Below, piece after piece: positions 23,197 to 34,063 of a stretch of 64,000 nt of DNA; position 1 is the first letter of the stretch, and the number at the start of each line of letters is the position of its first letter. The notes beneath the pieces are model-generated. The model made no database searches. It was given only the letters and a program-made list of their open reading frames with translations, and was not told the origin of the DNA. The stretch comes from Xiphydria camelus (taxonomy: Eukaryota > Arthropoda > Insecta > Hymenoptera > Xiphydriidae). The stretch is from NCBI GenBank assembly GCA_963678675.1, contig OY783191.1, positions 19,037,111 through 19,101,110 on the forward strand, written 5' to 3'. Both the position numbers and the translations under genes were made by a program.

Positions 23197-23610
23197 TATA
23201 TAGCTATTGCTAACCCATATCTAATCAGATATAGTAGTATATCTGATCATATATGGATTCATGTATGTTCAGATATCATTATATATGGCTATTGCTGACC
23301 CATATCTAATCAGATATAGTAGTATATCTGATCATATATGGATTCATGTATGTTCAGATATCATTATATATGGCTATTGCTGACCCATATCTAATCAGAT
23401 ATAGTAGTATGTCTGATCATATATGGATTCATGTATGTCCTGATATAGTCATGTATTATGTTTAGTGTAAATTCACGTGTAAGCAGATATTCTGATTATA
23501 TATTAATTCATATATTTTGTGAGATATAAAAACGCAAGCTAGTATGACTTATATATAATTAGATGGAGCAATATATCTGATCATTTATGTGAGCCAGTGC
23601 TAGCCATATA

Positions 23611-24610
23611 CAGGGTGAGCCAAATGTATGGAAACGGTGGAATAACTTTCGAAGGAGACATTTTGAAGAAAAATGTTTCAAACAAAACATTTAGGATTTT
23701 TCCCTGGCCATCCAATGGTGACCTTGAATCTGACCATGAACTCGACCTTGAAGGTCATTCCAAGGTCAAGGTCGCTTTTTTAAATGGGAACCCCTATTTT
23801 TATGGCGGATTTGGAAGGAACGGAAAATTTTACGTCCGAATATGACCTTCGACCTTGACTTTGGATTCAAGGTAAAGGTCAACGATCAAATAGGAAAGTT
23901 TTAGGTTTTTTCCCTGGCCATCTAATGGTAACCATGAATCTGACCTTGACCTCGACCTTGAAGTTCATTCCAAGTTCAAGGTATCTTTTTTAAATGGCAA
24001 CCTACATTTTTTATCCACCGATTTATCTGAAATTTGGTACGGGGTTTTTTTTGGGTTGCTGATTACGATTCTGAAGATAGATTTTGAAAATACTTCAATA
24101 CAAGATGACGGATCAAAGATAGTGGCAAAATTTTGGAATATCCACCGATTTATCCAAAATTTTGTGCTCATGTCACCTTGCCTTAAGTGGCCGGTTGCTA
24201 ACACCATAAAAAATGTAGGTTGCCATTTTAAAAAGATACCTTGAACTTGGAATGAACTTCAAGGTCGAGGTCAAGGTCAGATTCATGGTTACCATTAGAT
24301 GGCCAGGGAAAAAACCTAAAACTTTCCTATTTGATCGTTGACCTTTACCTTGAATCCAAGGTCAGGGTCAAAGGTCACATTCGGACATAAAATTTCCCGC
24401 TCCTTCCAAATCCGCCATAAAAAATAGGGGTTCCCATTTAAAAAAACGACCTTGACCTTGGAATGACCTTCAAGGTCGAGTTCATGGTCAGATTCAAAGT
24501 CACCATTAGATGGCCAGGGAAAAATCCTAAATGTTTTGTTTGAAACATTTTTCTTCAAAATGTCTCCCTCGAAAGTTATTCCACCGTTTCCATACATTTG
24601 GCTCACCCTG
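23611..24610. mobile_element. 1-kb fold-back element rich in TCAAGGTCA
   Basis: TA flanks; ends CAGGGTGAGCCAAATGTATG. Arms of about 450 bp are close mirror images. Words of the form YCAAGGYCR occur about a dozen times; exact TCAAGGTCA sites are at 23719, 23941 and 24271. Open frames on the two strands mirror each other, so none is a gene. Confidence 0.85.
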
Positions 24611-25035
24611 TATGACTACATATGTATACAGTACGAACTGAGTTTGCATGGAGTCTCTGTAGAGAACAATCAGTATCATTATATAAACAATTGGCGGCGA
24701 AAAGCCGACGAACAATACCGGAATGTTTTATAAAGTATCATACCATGCAGGATTATTAATTTTATTTTTAGATGCGTTTGTTGATATTTAATTGTCTATT
24801 TATATTTTGTTTTTCATTTTTATGTCTGGTAATAGTGACATAATCTGAAAATTTATTTCAGTTCAAATATTACTGCCGTGGATTTGCTTTCACTTATTTG
24901 CATTGCGCTGTTAATTAATCATATTATTATTACTTATACAGAATTTGTTCTAATCATATGTAATAATTTAATATTTTTTTAAAGTTTCCGATTCAAATTC
25001 ATTTGAATTTCAATTTCATGTAAAAACAAGAGCTC
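24611..25035. other. No gene seen
   Basis: AT-rich DNA without recognised repeats or frames. Confidence 0.4.
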
Positions 25036-25711
25036 CATCGCGTGAAGTAAATACAGGCGCGGCTATGCATCTCGCACTCAGTCGTAAGATAGGTAGGGGA
25101 GACCGGGGGGTTGTGAGACACGGGGGTCGTGAGACAAGCTCACAGCACTGAATTGAAAAGTGCGACATGTACCAATGACTGTCAAACTTCATTCTCGTCC
25201 TGTATCTCCATTTTCATTTGACACTCGTCGCGTTGACGCGGATTCTTAGTATCTATTCAGATTGCAACTTCAGTTTTGTGTTTTAAATTTTTTTCGACCA
25301 TTTGTGTCTGCAGTATTTTCGCTCATGTTTTCAAGCTGTTCACAAAAATGTATAGATATAAATCATTCCTTGGTGAGTGCTTTTTGACACACAAAAAGAA
25401 TTTTGGATAAACATTTTATGTGTCCATGAAGCGGTGGTTATTTTAAGAATATTGAACTTGGGGGGTCGTGAGACAACATTTTCTGGGGGTTGTGAGACAC
25501 GCTATTTCTAAAAGCGATTTACTAAAAATCGTACTTCTTTAAATTTTTTCTTTATTTTGTAGCGAGTCGCACGTGAAACTTGTTTATTAGTTATATGTAA
25601 AAATGTAAGTTAACCATTAAAAATTCCTAAACTTGTTCAAACAGTAGCAATAACATCGATTTATAGCAAATTGTAAGCAGTGTGAACAAAAAGAAAAAAT
25701 TCGAACGCCTT

Positions 25712-25824
25712 GGAACTTTCTGGAACCTAGTAGAGTTTCTAAGAACCCGGGGAGCGCCCGGAACGGTCTAGAACTTTCCTAGCCAGTGGATATAAATATA
25801 ATTGCGCCGCTAATGCGAGTCAGT
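25712..25824 (+). promoter_or_regulatory. Heat-shock-like promoter of the pogo transposon
   Basis: GGAAC TTTCT GGAAC at 25712-25726 is three HSE pentamers in phase. GGAAC GGTCT AGAAC TTTCC at 25760-25779 is four units with one imperfect core. TATAAATA starts at 25791 and an arthropod initiator TCAGT at 25820-25824 places +1 at the A, 31 bases from the TATA start. A leader of about 158 bases leads to ATG 25980. The order HSE, TATA, TCAGT is that of insect heat-shock gene promoters. Activity is inference. Confidence 0.75.
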
Positions 25825-25979
25825 CTTCTATCATCAATCGCGCGCGTTACTTTGTGACGTTCCTTTTCGTGTATTTGTAAGTTTTATTAAAATAAAGTTA
25901 GCGATTTTTTATAAATCGTGAGTGTGATTTATTGTGTGAGTGTACCTAAAAAAAATACCTCCACAATTTTTTAGTCATC

Positions 25980-27774
25980 ATGGTGCGTCATAAATACAGT
26001 CAGACTTGCAAACCAGCGATTGATGCTAATGTCTTTGTGGCTGCCGTCAAAGATGTTACAATCGAGAAAAAGACGCTACGGTCCGTTGGTAGAGCATATA
26101 ATATCGATAAGACAAAATTGGCGCGCTATATTTCAAAGTTGAAAATGGCAAACGTAGATCCCACAACCACTTCGAATGAAAAACTAGTCGAGTTCGCTTC
26201 CAAGCTACTCAACAAAACTGGTGGAAAAAAGATCTTTAGCGCAGAACAAGAAGAAGAGTTAGCGCAATATCTCCTTCGTGCCAGCAAAATGTACTACGGA
26301 TTAACCGTCTGTGAGTTCTCAAAATTGGCCTACAAGTTTGCGAAGAAGTGTGGCAATGAATATCCAGTGGAGTGGGATACTTACGGCAAAGCGTCGTGGG
26401 ACTGGTACAATGGATTTATGCATCGGGGCATCCAAATTTATCTCTCCGAACACCAGAGCAGATCAGCGCAAATCGCACCAAGGCCTTCTCCAAAGCCAGC
26501 GTTGATGCATTCTTCGCTAACCTTGACGATGTGATGTTCCAACAAAACATATCTTACGAACCGAATCGAATCTGGAATGTGGATGAGACAGGCTGCCCGA
26601 CTGTACCCACCAAAGCTGTGCGAGTCATCACATCGAAAGGAGAAAGAAGAGTTGGACAGAAAACTTCAGCCGAAAGAGGCACAAATGTCTCTATGGCGTT
26701 TGCCGTGAGTGCGACTGGACAGTCCATTCCACCATTCTATATTTTCCCGCGGAAAAACATGCAATCAACGTTTATGGAAAATGCTCTTCCCGGCGCCATG
26801 AGGGTGGCAAACGAATCGGGTTGGATGACGGCACAAGAATTTGTCAAATATATGGCACATTTCATTAAACACGCCAATGCATCGAAAGACTTGCCAATTC
26901 TATTGCTCTTGGATAATCACACTTCCCACCTCAGTTTGGAGGCCGTACAAATGGCAATTGATTATAGCATAACGATGCTATCTTTTCCACCTCACTGCTC
27001 ACATAGACTGCAGCCGCTTGATGTCAGCGTGTTCGGCCCATTCAAGAAAATGTTCTACAACCAGTGCCAAGTTTGGATGAAGAATCATATCGGTAGAACT
27101 TTGGAGCTAAGATATATAGTGCCTATCGCTCATATATGTCTTGATGCAAGTGCTACGCCCAAGAATATCAGATCCGGATTCCGTGCGACAGGTATTCATC
27201 CATTCGATCCGAATGTATTCACTGCTATAGATTACGAAGCAGCTGAGCTAATGGGGGAGGATATCAGGCCTCTGTTAATGCCGATGCCATAGAAACAAGA
27301 TTGGAAATAGCCAGCTCATCAACGATGCCAAGCACATCAGCTGCACTAATTCAACATACATTACAGGAAGTTGGTCCTTTGAAGCATAACACTCCGGCGA
27401 AAAAATCTAGTCGAGGTCGAAAATCAATGGACAACACTATTTTGACTTCAGCAGTGAATGTGCCCAATTTACGCCAAAAATCTGAGCAAAAAAACGCAAA
27501 AGTGTCGCAGGAAAAAGGAAACAGGAAGGAAAAGGCAGCTGCAGCATTAACAGCAAAGCGCGGACGCCCTAAAAAATCTACACCAACAGTTACGGTTCGA
27601 AATGTGTCCGATTCTGAAAATGAATAATTCTGCATCATTTGTAAAGCTCCCATGCCAAAAAAATTGAACCGAAACAATTCCATTCACTGTAATACTTGCG
27701 ACCGACCAGTTCACTTAAAGTGTGCCAATTTGACAGCCGGCTATTACACCTGCATCCATTGTGAATCTGATTGA
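25980..27774 (+). pseudogene. pogo/Tigger-type transposase with AT-hook and PHD finger
   Basis: Starts MVRHKYSQTCKPAIDANVF at 25980. An N-terminal psq-type helix-turn-helix (about residues 20-60) and a CENP-B-like HTH (about 90-130) precede the catalytic core. Catalytic Asp codons are visible at 26582 (WNVDETG), 26912 (LLLLDNHTSH) and 27020 (HRLQPLDVS), giving 35 residues between the last two. The tail holds an AT-hook-like KRGRPKK and a C4HC3 PHD-type finger: FCIICK, HCNTC, HLKC, CIHC. Lesions: a frameshift near 26426 (before HPNLSLRTPEQIS), one near 27280, and a stop at 27624-27626 just before the PHD finger. Few lesions suggest a young loss. A relative of the tail is at 53306. Confidence 0.85.
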
Positions 27775-28160
27775 TCTAATAATTGCTTCTTTCAACTTTA
27801 TCTAAAATTTTTGTCCTTATACTTTCTTCTCTAACCTTTTTAAACTTGACTACATTGTAAGCCACAACATTTGCTTCTTTTTTTTAATGTGAATAAACAA
27901 TTTTGATAAAGAATAACACTTTCTATGATTTGAAGGCGTGTCTCACAACCCCCCGAACATTGTAGAAATCCAGAAAAACCAACTTTAGAACTAACAGAGA
28001 AAACTTATAGGATTTTTTGAAATTTCAGCAGACCCATCTTTTTTTAAAGTGTTATTATGCTTACTCACGATTTGCCACAATTTATGCACAGAAAAAAGTT
28101 TTTTCATTATACTTTTCTTACAAAAACAAAACCCGTCTCATAATCCCCCGGTCTCCCCTT

Positions 28161-28376
28161 CCTATTGTGTTTCAAATTCCGTTATTCGGGCTCCACCGTT
28201 CGGCTCCTTCCGTAACCATTCGGGCGTACGGGTTTAGCACGCAGGGCCGCTTCTAGATGATGAGACGCCTTCGTGCTTAGCGCCCTTTTCTAGAGAAGGT
28301 ATGAGGTCTTTTGGCGCCCCATGGCTAGTGCGCCTTCGTGCGTGGCACGAAATGGCCCCCCGTTAGACGCGGCCCT
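28161..28376 (+). repeat. Target repeat, right part of split copy
   Basis: Together with 25036-25095 this forms one copy of a repeat that the pogo transposon split. It contains CGGGCTCCACCGTTCGGCTC and CAGGGCCGCTTCTAGAT. The unsplit copy is at 30086-30331 in the same orientation, so two direct copies flank the left Harbinger unit. Confidence 0.8.
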
Positions 28377-29337
28377 GATCATATCACCTCAATCATTAGG
28401 TAAAATCATACCTGATGTCTGTCTGGCAATATGCCAAGTACTTGCGAAAGATTATATGAAGGTAATAAATACAGTTTCATTAATAAATACATCTCATTCA
28501 AGTAGCAATTTTACAGTTTCCAACGACAGAATTACAATGGATAGAGATAGTGGATCAATTTCAAGAAAAGTGGCAATTTCCTCATTGTCTGGGCGCAGTA
28601 GACGGCAAGCACATCAGAATCACACGGTCAGCAAAGAGCGGATCGTTTTTCTATAACTATAAAGGATTTTACAGTATAGTTTTGTTAGGCATTGTAAATA
28701 GCAATTGTGAATTCATATTGGTAGACGTCGGTACCAATGGCAGAATTTCGGATGGCGGCGTTATCGAAAATACACAATTTTACAAAAAGCTAACAGATAA
28801 TCGTCTAAATGTCCCACGTGAAAGATGGGTACCTGGAACTGAAACAGGTTTACCTTTCGTTTTTATCGGGGACGAAGCTTCTGCTTTGCGTTCTACTTTT
28901 CTCAAACCTTTCAATCACAAGGAGTTAAACTACGAAAAGAAAATATTTAATTACCGACTGTGTCTCGTGCAAGAAATACTGTGGAATGTACATTTGGAAT
29001 TTTAGCTTCCCGATTTCGCGTTCTGCATACCGAAATTAATGTGAAACTTGACAAAATTGAAAAAATAGTATTAACATGTTGCGTACTGCATAATTTTCTA
29101 AGATCAAAATCTGATTCATATTTGGGTATATCGTTATCTCGAGATAGTGATAACAGTGTGAATTCCGTACACGTTGGTCCTGAACCAGAAAATATAAGAA
29201 TCGTCCCGTTGCAACGTGGTCATAATCGTCACGCAAGCCAGCAGGCGAGAAACGTTCGAGAACAATTTTTAAGGTACTTTAATCATGTTGGGCGTGTACC
29301 TTGGCAACATGATTGCTTTACATATCAAGGACAGTAA
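28377..29337 (+). pseudogene. PIF/Harbinger transposase, 5'-truncated copy
   Basis: Begins mid-gene at IISPQSLGKIIPDVCLAICQ. A 55-bp intron (28462-28516, GTAATA to TTACAG) joins AKDYMK to FPTTELQWIEIVDQF in phase. Then come FPHCLGAVDGKHI (first Asp), ISDGG, FIGDEASAL (second Asp), and ARNTVECTFGILASRFRVLH (catalytic Glu). A two-base insertion near 28951-28955 throws NYRL out of frame before SRARNTVE. In the family a DDE nuclease like this works with a Myb-like partner, which is not seen here. The same frameshift is present in the mirrored copy at 32590-33848. Confidence 0.9.
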
Positions 29338-29429
29338 GAGATATACTAGTTACGTCACAATTCTTGATAGTTTTAGTGTCGCATCATTGTGTTGTTATAC
29401 ATGTACCTAAGGACTACCCGGGAAAAAAA

Positions 29430-29640
29430 GATTATATATAATCATATATATAATTATATATAACCAATCAGATATAATCCGATCCGAAAATTGGCACGAT
29501 CTAGTCATATATAACCATATATGATCATATATTGTTACATATAATTATATATGGTTATATATGATTAGATCATGCTAATTTTCGGATCTGATTATATCTG
29601 ATTAGTTATATATAATTATATATGGTTCTACATGGAGAAA
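29430..29640. repeat. AT-rich short repeats (TATATAATTATATA, GATATAATC)
   Basis: Repeated TATATAATTATATATGG and AATCAGATATAATCMGATCC words arranged as an inner hairpin around 29535. The mirrored block is at 32280-32500. Similar words occur in the 85-bp satellite. Nothing coding. Confidence 0.7.
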
Positions 29641-30085
29641 AGATTGCGATTCCTGTTCTCATACTTCGTATAGCAATTTCCATGTATTGGACACTTTTAG
29701 TGTTAGATTCATACGTATATGACTCAAACACTCGAAGTGCGCATGCAATACATCAAAATTGCTATACCAAGTATGAGAGTCTTACCAACCGTAATCTTCT
29801 TTCTGTGTATATCAGAATTTTTTCGTAATCGTTCGGATCTAATTATATCTGATGCATCAGGTATAATTAGATATATATGGTGGCACAACACGATTCTTTT
29901 TGTGGGATATAAAAAAAAATAAAAATTAATTTTTTATTACAGTATTAAATTATTTATTAAATTTTTTGGTACCTACAATACATATCGATTTACTAACATA
30001 TGTATGTATATTATTTGATTTCGATTTGTATGAAACGTGAAAAGTTAAATCTTACGTGAACAGAATTTTTCACTAATCGATTCGC

Positions 30086-30331
30086 ATCGCGTGAAGTAAA
30101 TACGGGCACGCGGCTATATATCTCGCACTCAGTCGTAAGATAGGTACCTATTGTGTTTCAAATTCCGTTATTCGGGCTCCACCGTTCGGCTCCTTCCGTA
30201 ACCATTCGGGCGTACGGGTTTGGCACGCAGGGCCGCTTCTAGATAATGAGAAGCCTTCCTGCTTAGCGCCCCTTTCTAGAGAACGTATGAGGCCTTTTGG
30301 CGCCCTATGACTAGTGCGCCTTCGTGCGCGC
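30086..30331 (+). repeat. Unsplit target repeat (empty pogo site)
   Basis: Direct copy of 25036-25095 plus 28161-28376 with some base changes. The sequence AGATAGGTACCTATTGTG at 30139-30156 is the uninterrupted site for the pogo transposon. Nature of the repeat itself is unknown. Confidence 0.85.
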
Positions 30332-30456
30332 GAGGGGTTAGCTTTCGCCATGCACCTAACCTCAATTAACGTCGTTCGATGTGAATCGATTAGCTATTGG
30401 TAGTGCATTATTGTGTCGCGATTATTGTCGTCTACAGTGTTAACGGTGATAGAAAA

Positions 30457-31393
30457 ATGTTCCTCATCAATTGTGACGCGGATGGTTCGTATAGCATCGT
30501 AGAAGATGCAGAGGTCATTTACGACGAAATGCACCCACCGAAAAATGGTAAAAATGTGTACTTTTTTTTCGGTAAAATGTGAAGTACAAAGGAACAGTAA
30601 TCATGCGTTTAGGTAAACCTTTATACAATTCTGTATGTAAACTGATAAACTCCTTCGCAATAATGCATGTGATAAACGGCTGAATGCTACGTAGTATGTA
30701 TGTCGCAAGCGTGTGATACTACCGAAATCATGAAGAACCTGACAATTTGACTGATAATTTTAGTCGTATTACAATACCTACATCTGCTTTTGCCTAGGCA
30801 AATAGCTTTTGTGGCTTCGCTCGCTTCGCCGATTCTAACCTAACCTAAACACACATCCTCCTCCTCCTCCAATACATTAAAATGTAAATAAATTAGATTC
30901 GGTAAGAGAGGTTAGAATACATTAGATTAGGCTAGAATCGGCGGAGCGAGCGATAATCTAACCTTACCGAATTTAATTTTTTTATATTTTAATGTGTTAG
31001 ATTAGGTTAGGTTAGGTTAGAATCGGTGGAGCGAGCGAAGCCACAATAATACGCCGAAAATTCTCAGTCACATTGTCAGATTCTTCATGATTTCGGAAGT
31101 ATTACAATACGCCTAGGCGTATTATAATACGACTGATATTACAAAACCGAGAAGATAACAATTACAAATGAAGATGACTTTTTCACTACGACAGAGAGGA
31201 GTGAGTCTAGCGAGGAAGCAGTGGAGGAAGATGACGCCACAAAAATTGATAACTCTTTTGGCAATGAAGATCAAGAAAATAAAAAGACTACCGATCTTAT
31301 CAAGAAAGAAAGAGAAGATAAAGATGACGCTGAAACACCAACAGATGAGACGGATGATCAAATATTTGGGAAAAATTGGACAGGTGAAAAAGT
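30457..31393 (+). CDS. Possible two-exon gene, acidic protein
   Basis: A frame from ATG 30457 encodes MFLINCDADGSYSIVEDAEV and about 20 more residues. A second open stretch (about 31143-31393) encodes an acidic, Glu/Asp/Lys-rich segment (TITNEDDFFTTTERSESSEE at its start) and ends at AAAAAGTGAGTTG, a plausible splice donor after GKNWTGEK. Joining them needs an intron across about 550 bp that includes a hairpin. I do not recognise the product; an opening like this is seen in BEN-domain and other element proteins, which is weak evidence. Confidence 0.3.
30715..31110. repeat. Inverted repeat with short TTAGG runs
   Basis: Left words ACTACCGAAATCATGAAGAA and TTTGTGGCTTCGCTCGCTTC are mirrored at 31080 and 31035. 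Between them lie TTAGGTTAGGTTAGGTTAG (31004-31025) and, near 30833, its complement in shorter form. TTAGG is the insect telomere unit, but such short runs are common inside insect genomes. Confidence 0.6.
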
Positions 31394-31837
31394 GAGTTGT
31401 ATTTGAATAACTAATTTAATGCAATACTTTTCGCAAGTATTTATATATCCATTATTTTTTTATGTGTATTATCCACATAATTTCGATGAAATAATGTACC
31501 AGACGATAATGGTAAACATCACTATTACTGATTAAAGCCCCCAAATATCTTACGATTATTATTCATTTACTAAATATTATTTGATTAAATTGCGTTAATT
31601 CTACTTTTTGTTTAGATATATAGAGATTTAAATCCCTGAAAGTTTTTTAGTGTCGGATTTTTCAGTGATGCGACGTATTGCTAAATACATGTAACAGCAA
31701 ATAATAAGAGCTTCCTGGGGCATGTATCTTCTTGGAATCAAAAAACATTTTTTCGTTCTGTTTACACCCTCTTCCTTACTATCAAAAGAAACGTATTTTT
31801 TCAGTTTTCCATAACAATATTATTTAATTAAGAAAAA
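31394..31837. other. No gene seen
   Basis: AT-rich spacer DNA after the acidic frame. No exon with a matching acceptor was recognised. Confidence 0.35.
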
Positions 31838-32589
31838 TTCTGTTCACGTAAGATTTAACTTTTCACGTTTCATACAAATCGAAATCAAATAATATACATA
31901 CATATGTTAGTAAATCGATATAAATAAAATAAAATAAATTAATTAATTAATTAATAATAAGTAAATTTAATAAATAATTTAATACTGTAATAAAAAATTA
32001 ATTTTTATTTTTTTTTATATCCCACAAAAAGAATCGTGTTGTGCCACCATATATATCTAATTATACCTGATGCATCAGATATAATTAGATCCGAACGATT
32101 ACGAAAAAATTCTGATATACACAGAAAGAAGATTACGGTTGGTAAGACTCTCATACTTGGTATAGCAATTTTGATGTATTGCATGCGCACTTCGAGTGTT
32201 TGAGTCATATACGTATGAATCTAACACTAAAAGTGTCCAATACATGGAAATTGCTATACGAAGTATGAGAACAGGAATCGCAATCCTTTCTCCATGTAGA
32301 ACCATATATAATTATATATAACTAATCAGATATAATCAGATCCGAAAATTAGCATGATCTAATCATATATAACCATATATAATTATATGTAACAATATAT
32401 GATCATATATGGTTATATATGACTAGATCGTGCCAATTTTCGGATCGGATTATATCTGATTGGTTATATATAATTATATATATGATTATATATAATCTTT
32501 TTTTCCCGGGTAGTCCTTAGGTACATGTATAACAACACAATGATGCGACACTAAAACTATCAAGAATTGTGACGTAACTAATATATCTC

Positions 32590-33848
32590 TTACTGTCCTT
32601 GATATGTAAAGCAATCATGTTGCCAAGGTACACGCCCAACATGATTAAAGTACCTTAAAAATTGTTCTCGAACGTTTCTCGCCTGCTGGCTTGCGTGACG
32701 ATTATGACCACGTTGCAACGGGACGATTCTTATATTTTCTGGTTCAGGACCAACGTGTACGGAATTCACACTGTTATCACTATCTCGAGATAACGATATA
32801 CCCAAATATGAATCAGATTTTGATCTTAGAAAATTATGCAGTACGCAACATGTTAATACTATTTTTTCAATTTTGTCAAGTTTCACATTAATTTCGGTAT
32901 GCAGAACGCGAAATCGGGAAGCTAAAATTCCAAATGTACATTCCACAGTATTTCTTGCACGAGACACAGTCGGTAATTAAATATTTTCTTTTCGTAGTTT
33001 AACTCCTTGTGATTGAAAGGTTTGAGAAAAGTAGAACGCAAAGCAGAAGCTTCGTCCCCGATAAAAACGAAAGGTAAACCTGTTTCAGTTCCAGGTACCC
33101 ATCTTTCACGTGGGACATTTAGACGATTATCTGTTAGCTTTTTGTAAAATTGTGTATTTTCGATAACGCCGCCATCCGAAATTCTGCCATTGGTACCGAC
33201 GTCTACCAATATGAATTCACAATTGCTATTTACAATGCCTAACAAAACTATACTGTAAAATCCTTTATAGTTATAGAAAAACGATCCGCTCTTTGCTGAC
33301 CGTGTGATTCTGATGTGCTTGCCGTCTACTGCGCCCAGACAATGAGGAAATTGCCACTTTTCTTGAAATTGATCCACTATCTCTATCCATTGTAATTCTG
33401 TCGTTGGAAACTGTAAAATTGCTACTTGAATGAGATGTATTTATTAATGAAACTGTATTTATTACCTTCATATAATCCTTCGCAAGTACTTGGCATATTG
33501 CCACACAGACATCAGGTATGATTTTACCTAATGATTGAGGTGATATGATTGCGGAAAATTTTAAGTCTTCAAAACTTTGACCAGTGGTTAGAAACCTTAA
33601 TGTCGTTGACAACCTTTCATGGGGACTAATGGCTCTCCTCATTATAGTGTCTTGTTTTTCTATTAATGGAGTTACTAAATCTAGTAATTCAATATATATA
33701 TCTTCGTCCATACGCAAATAATTTCTGTAGTCATCGGCTTCTAACCGCAATTCATTTAATAAAGAGTGTGAGAATATTGTTCTCGTTTCTTCCCGGGTCG
33801 AATATTTTGACCTGGTAAGCCCTGCTAAGAATGAACGTTTGCAGGTCT
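32590..33848 (-). pseudogene. PIF/Harbinger transposase, longer copy
   Basis: The mirrored copy keeps more of the N-terminus. A possible acceptor (TTCATTTCTTTTAG) at 33849 opens an exon with KRSFLAGLTRSKYSTREETR, LRLEADDYRNYLRMDEDIYI and LLDLVTPLIEKQDT. The 55-bp intron (33465-33411) and the rest match the copy at 28377, including the catalytic Asp, Asp and Glu motifs and the same two-base frameshift before SRARNTVE. The stop is at 32590. The shared lesion shows that one copy derives from the other or both from one dead parent. Confidence 0.9.
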
Positions 33849-34020
33849 AAAAGAAATGAACCAGATCTTAAGGAAATGTAGAAAGTAAACCTTGCTTGTC
33901 CTTTCATAGCCTAGTTACAGTGAATATCAGATGCAGACAGGTCTAACACGGACTTTTTACAGTAGACCTGGGAAAGCCGTTATTATCCTATCGCAGGTAC
34001 TAACCAGGTCTAAGAAGGCC
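33838..34020. repeat. Cluster of CAGGTCTA words
   Basis: CAGGTCTA or its complement occurs near 33843, 33936, 33965 and 34008, and again near 36642, 36653 and 36676. The two clusters may be the ends of one decayed element of about 2.8 kb (inference). The first overlaps the start of the Harbinger exon. Confidence 0.4.
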
Positions 34021-34063
34021 TTCTGAATTTTGTTTCATCCGCCCTTTCCCCTTCCTCCCACGT

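Larger units (their letters stand above)
21480..23600. repeat. 85-bp satellite and related AT-rich DNA, with inserted MITEs
   Basis: Clear units of 85 bp start with GCTATTGCTRACCCATAT at 23203, 23288 and 23373 and contain ATATCTGATCATATATGGAT. Partial units lie at 21490-21566, 22418-22454 and 22702-22731. Three elements (21568, 22455, 22732) have landed in it and each can be compared with intact neighbouring units; a fourth (23611) sits at its right border. Confidence 0.85.
25096..28158 (+). mobile_element. Autonomous-type pogo transposon with PHD tail
   Basis: 3,063 bp. Ends are GGGGAGACCGGGGGGTTGTG and complement of CCCCCGGTCTCCCC. TA precedes the left end and TT follows the right end (one mutated copy of TA). 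A second copy of the target repeat at 30086-30331 reads AGATAGGTACCTATTG, the matching empty site. Subterminal GGGGGTYGTGAGACA motifs lie near 25109, 25123, 25460, 25485 on the left and 27937 and 28140 on the right. It carries its own promoter and a transposase gene with three lesions. Confidence 0.9.
28377..33548. repeat. Large inverted duplication, 1.7-kb arms
   Basis: The left arm 28377-30074 and right arm 31838-33548 are near-identical in reverse, including the transposase part, AT-rich blocks and the stretch ending TTCACGTAAGATTTAACTTT. Long predicted proteins in both arms are identical. The spacer (30075-31837) holds the unsplit target repeat, a possible two-exon gene and a TTAGG-bearing hairpin. 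Near identity implies a recent duplication or gene conversion. Confidence 0.9.

Noticed and set aside
23203..23460. Regular 85-bp repeats suggesting a CRISPR array
   Set aside because: The whole unit is repeated, there are no unique spacers, and the DNA is clearly eukaryotic.
27351..27683. 110-codon minus-strand frame
   Set aside because: Shadow of the AT-hook and Lys-rich tail of the transposase on the plus strand.
28960..29337. Harbinger C-terminal frame as a separate gene
   Set aside because: It is the continuation of the upstream transposase after a two-base frameshift, as the conserved NYRL-SRARNTVE junction shows.
31004..31025. Telomere (TTAGG run)
   Set aside because: Only about four units inside a small inverted repeat; interspersed short TTAGG is common in insects, so no telomere or fusion is claimed.
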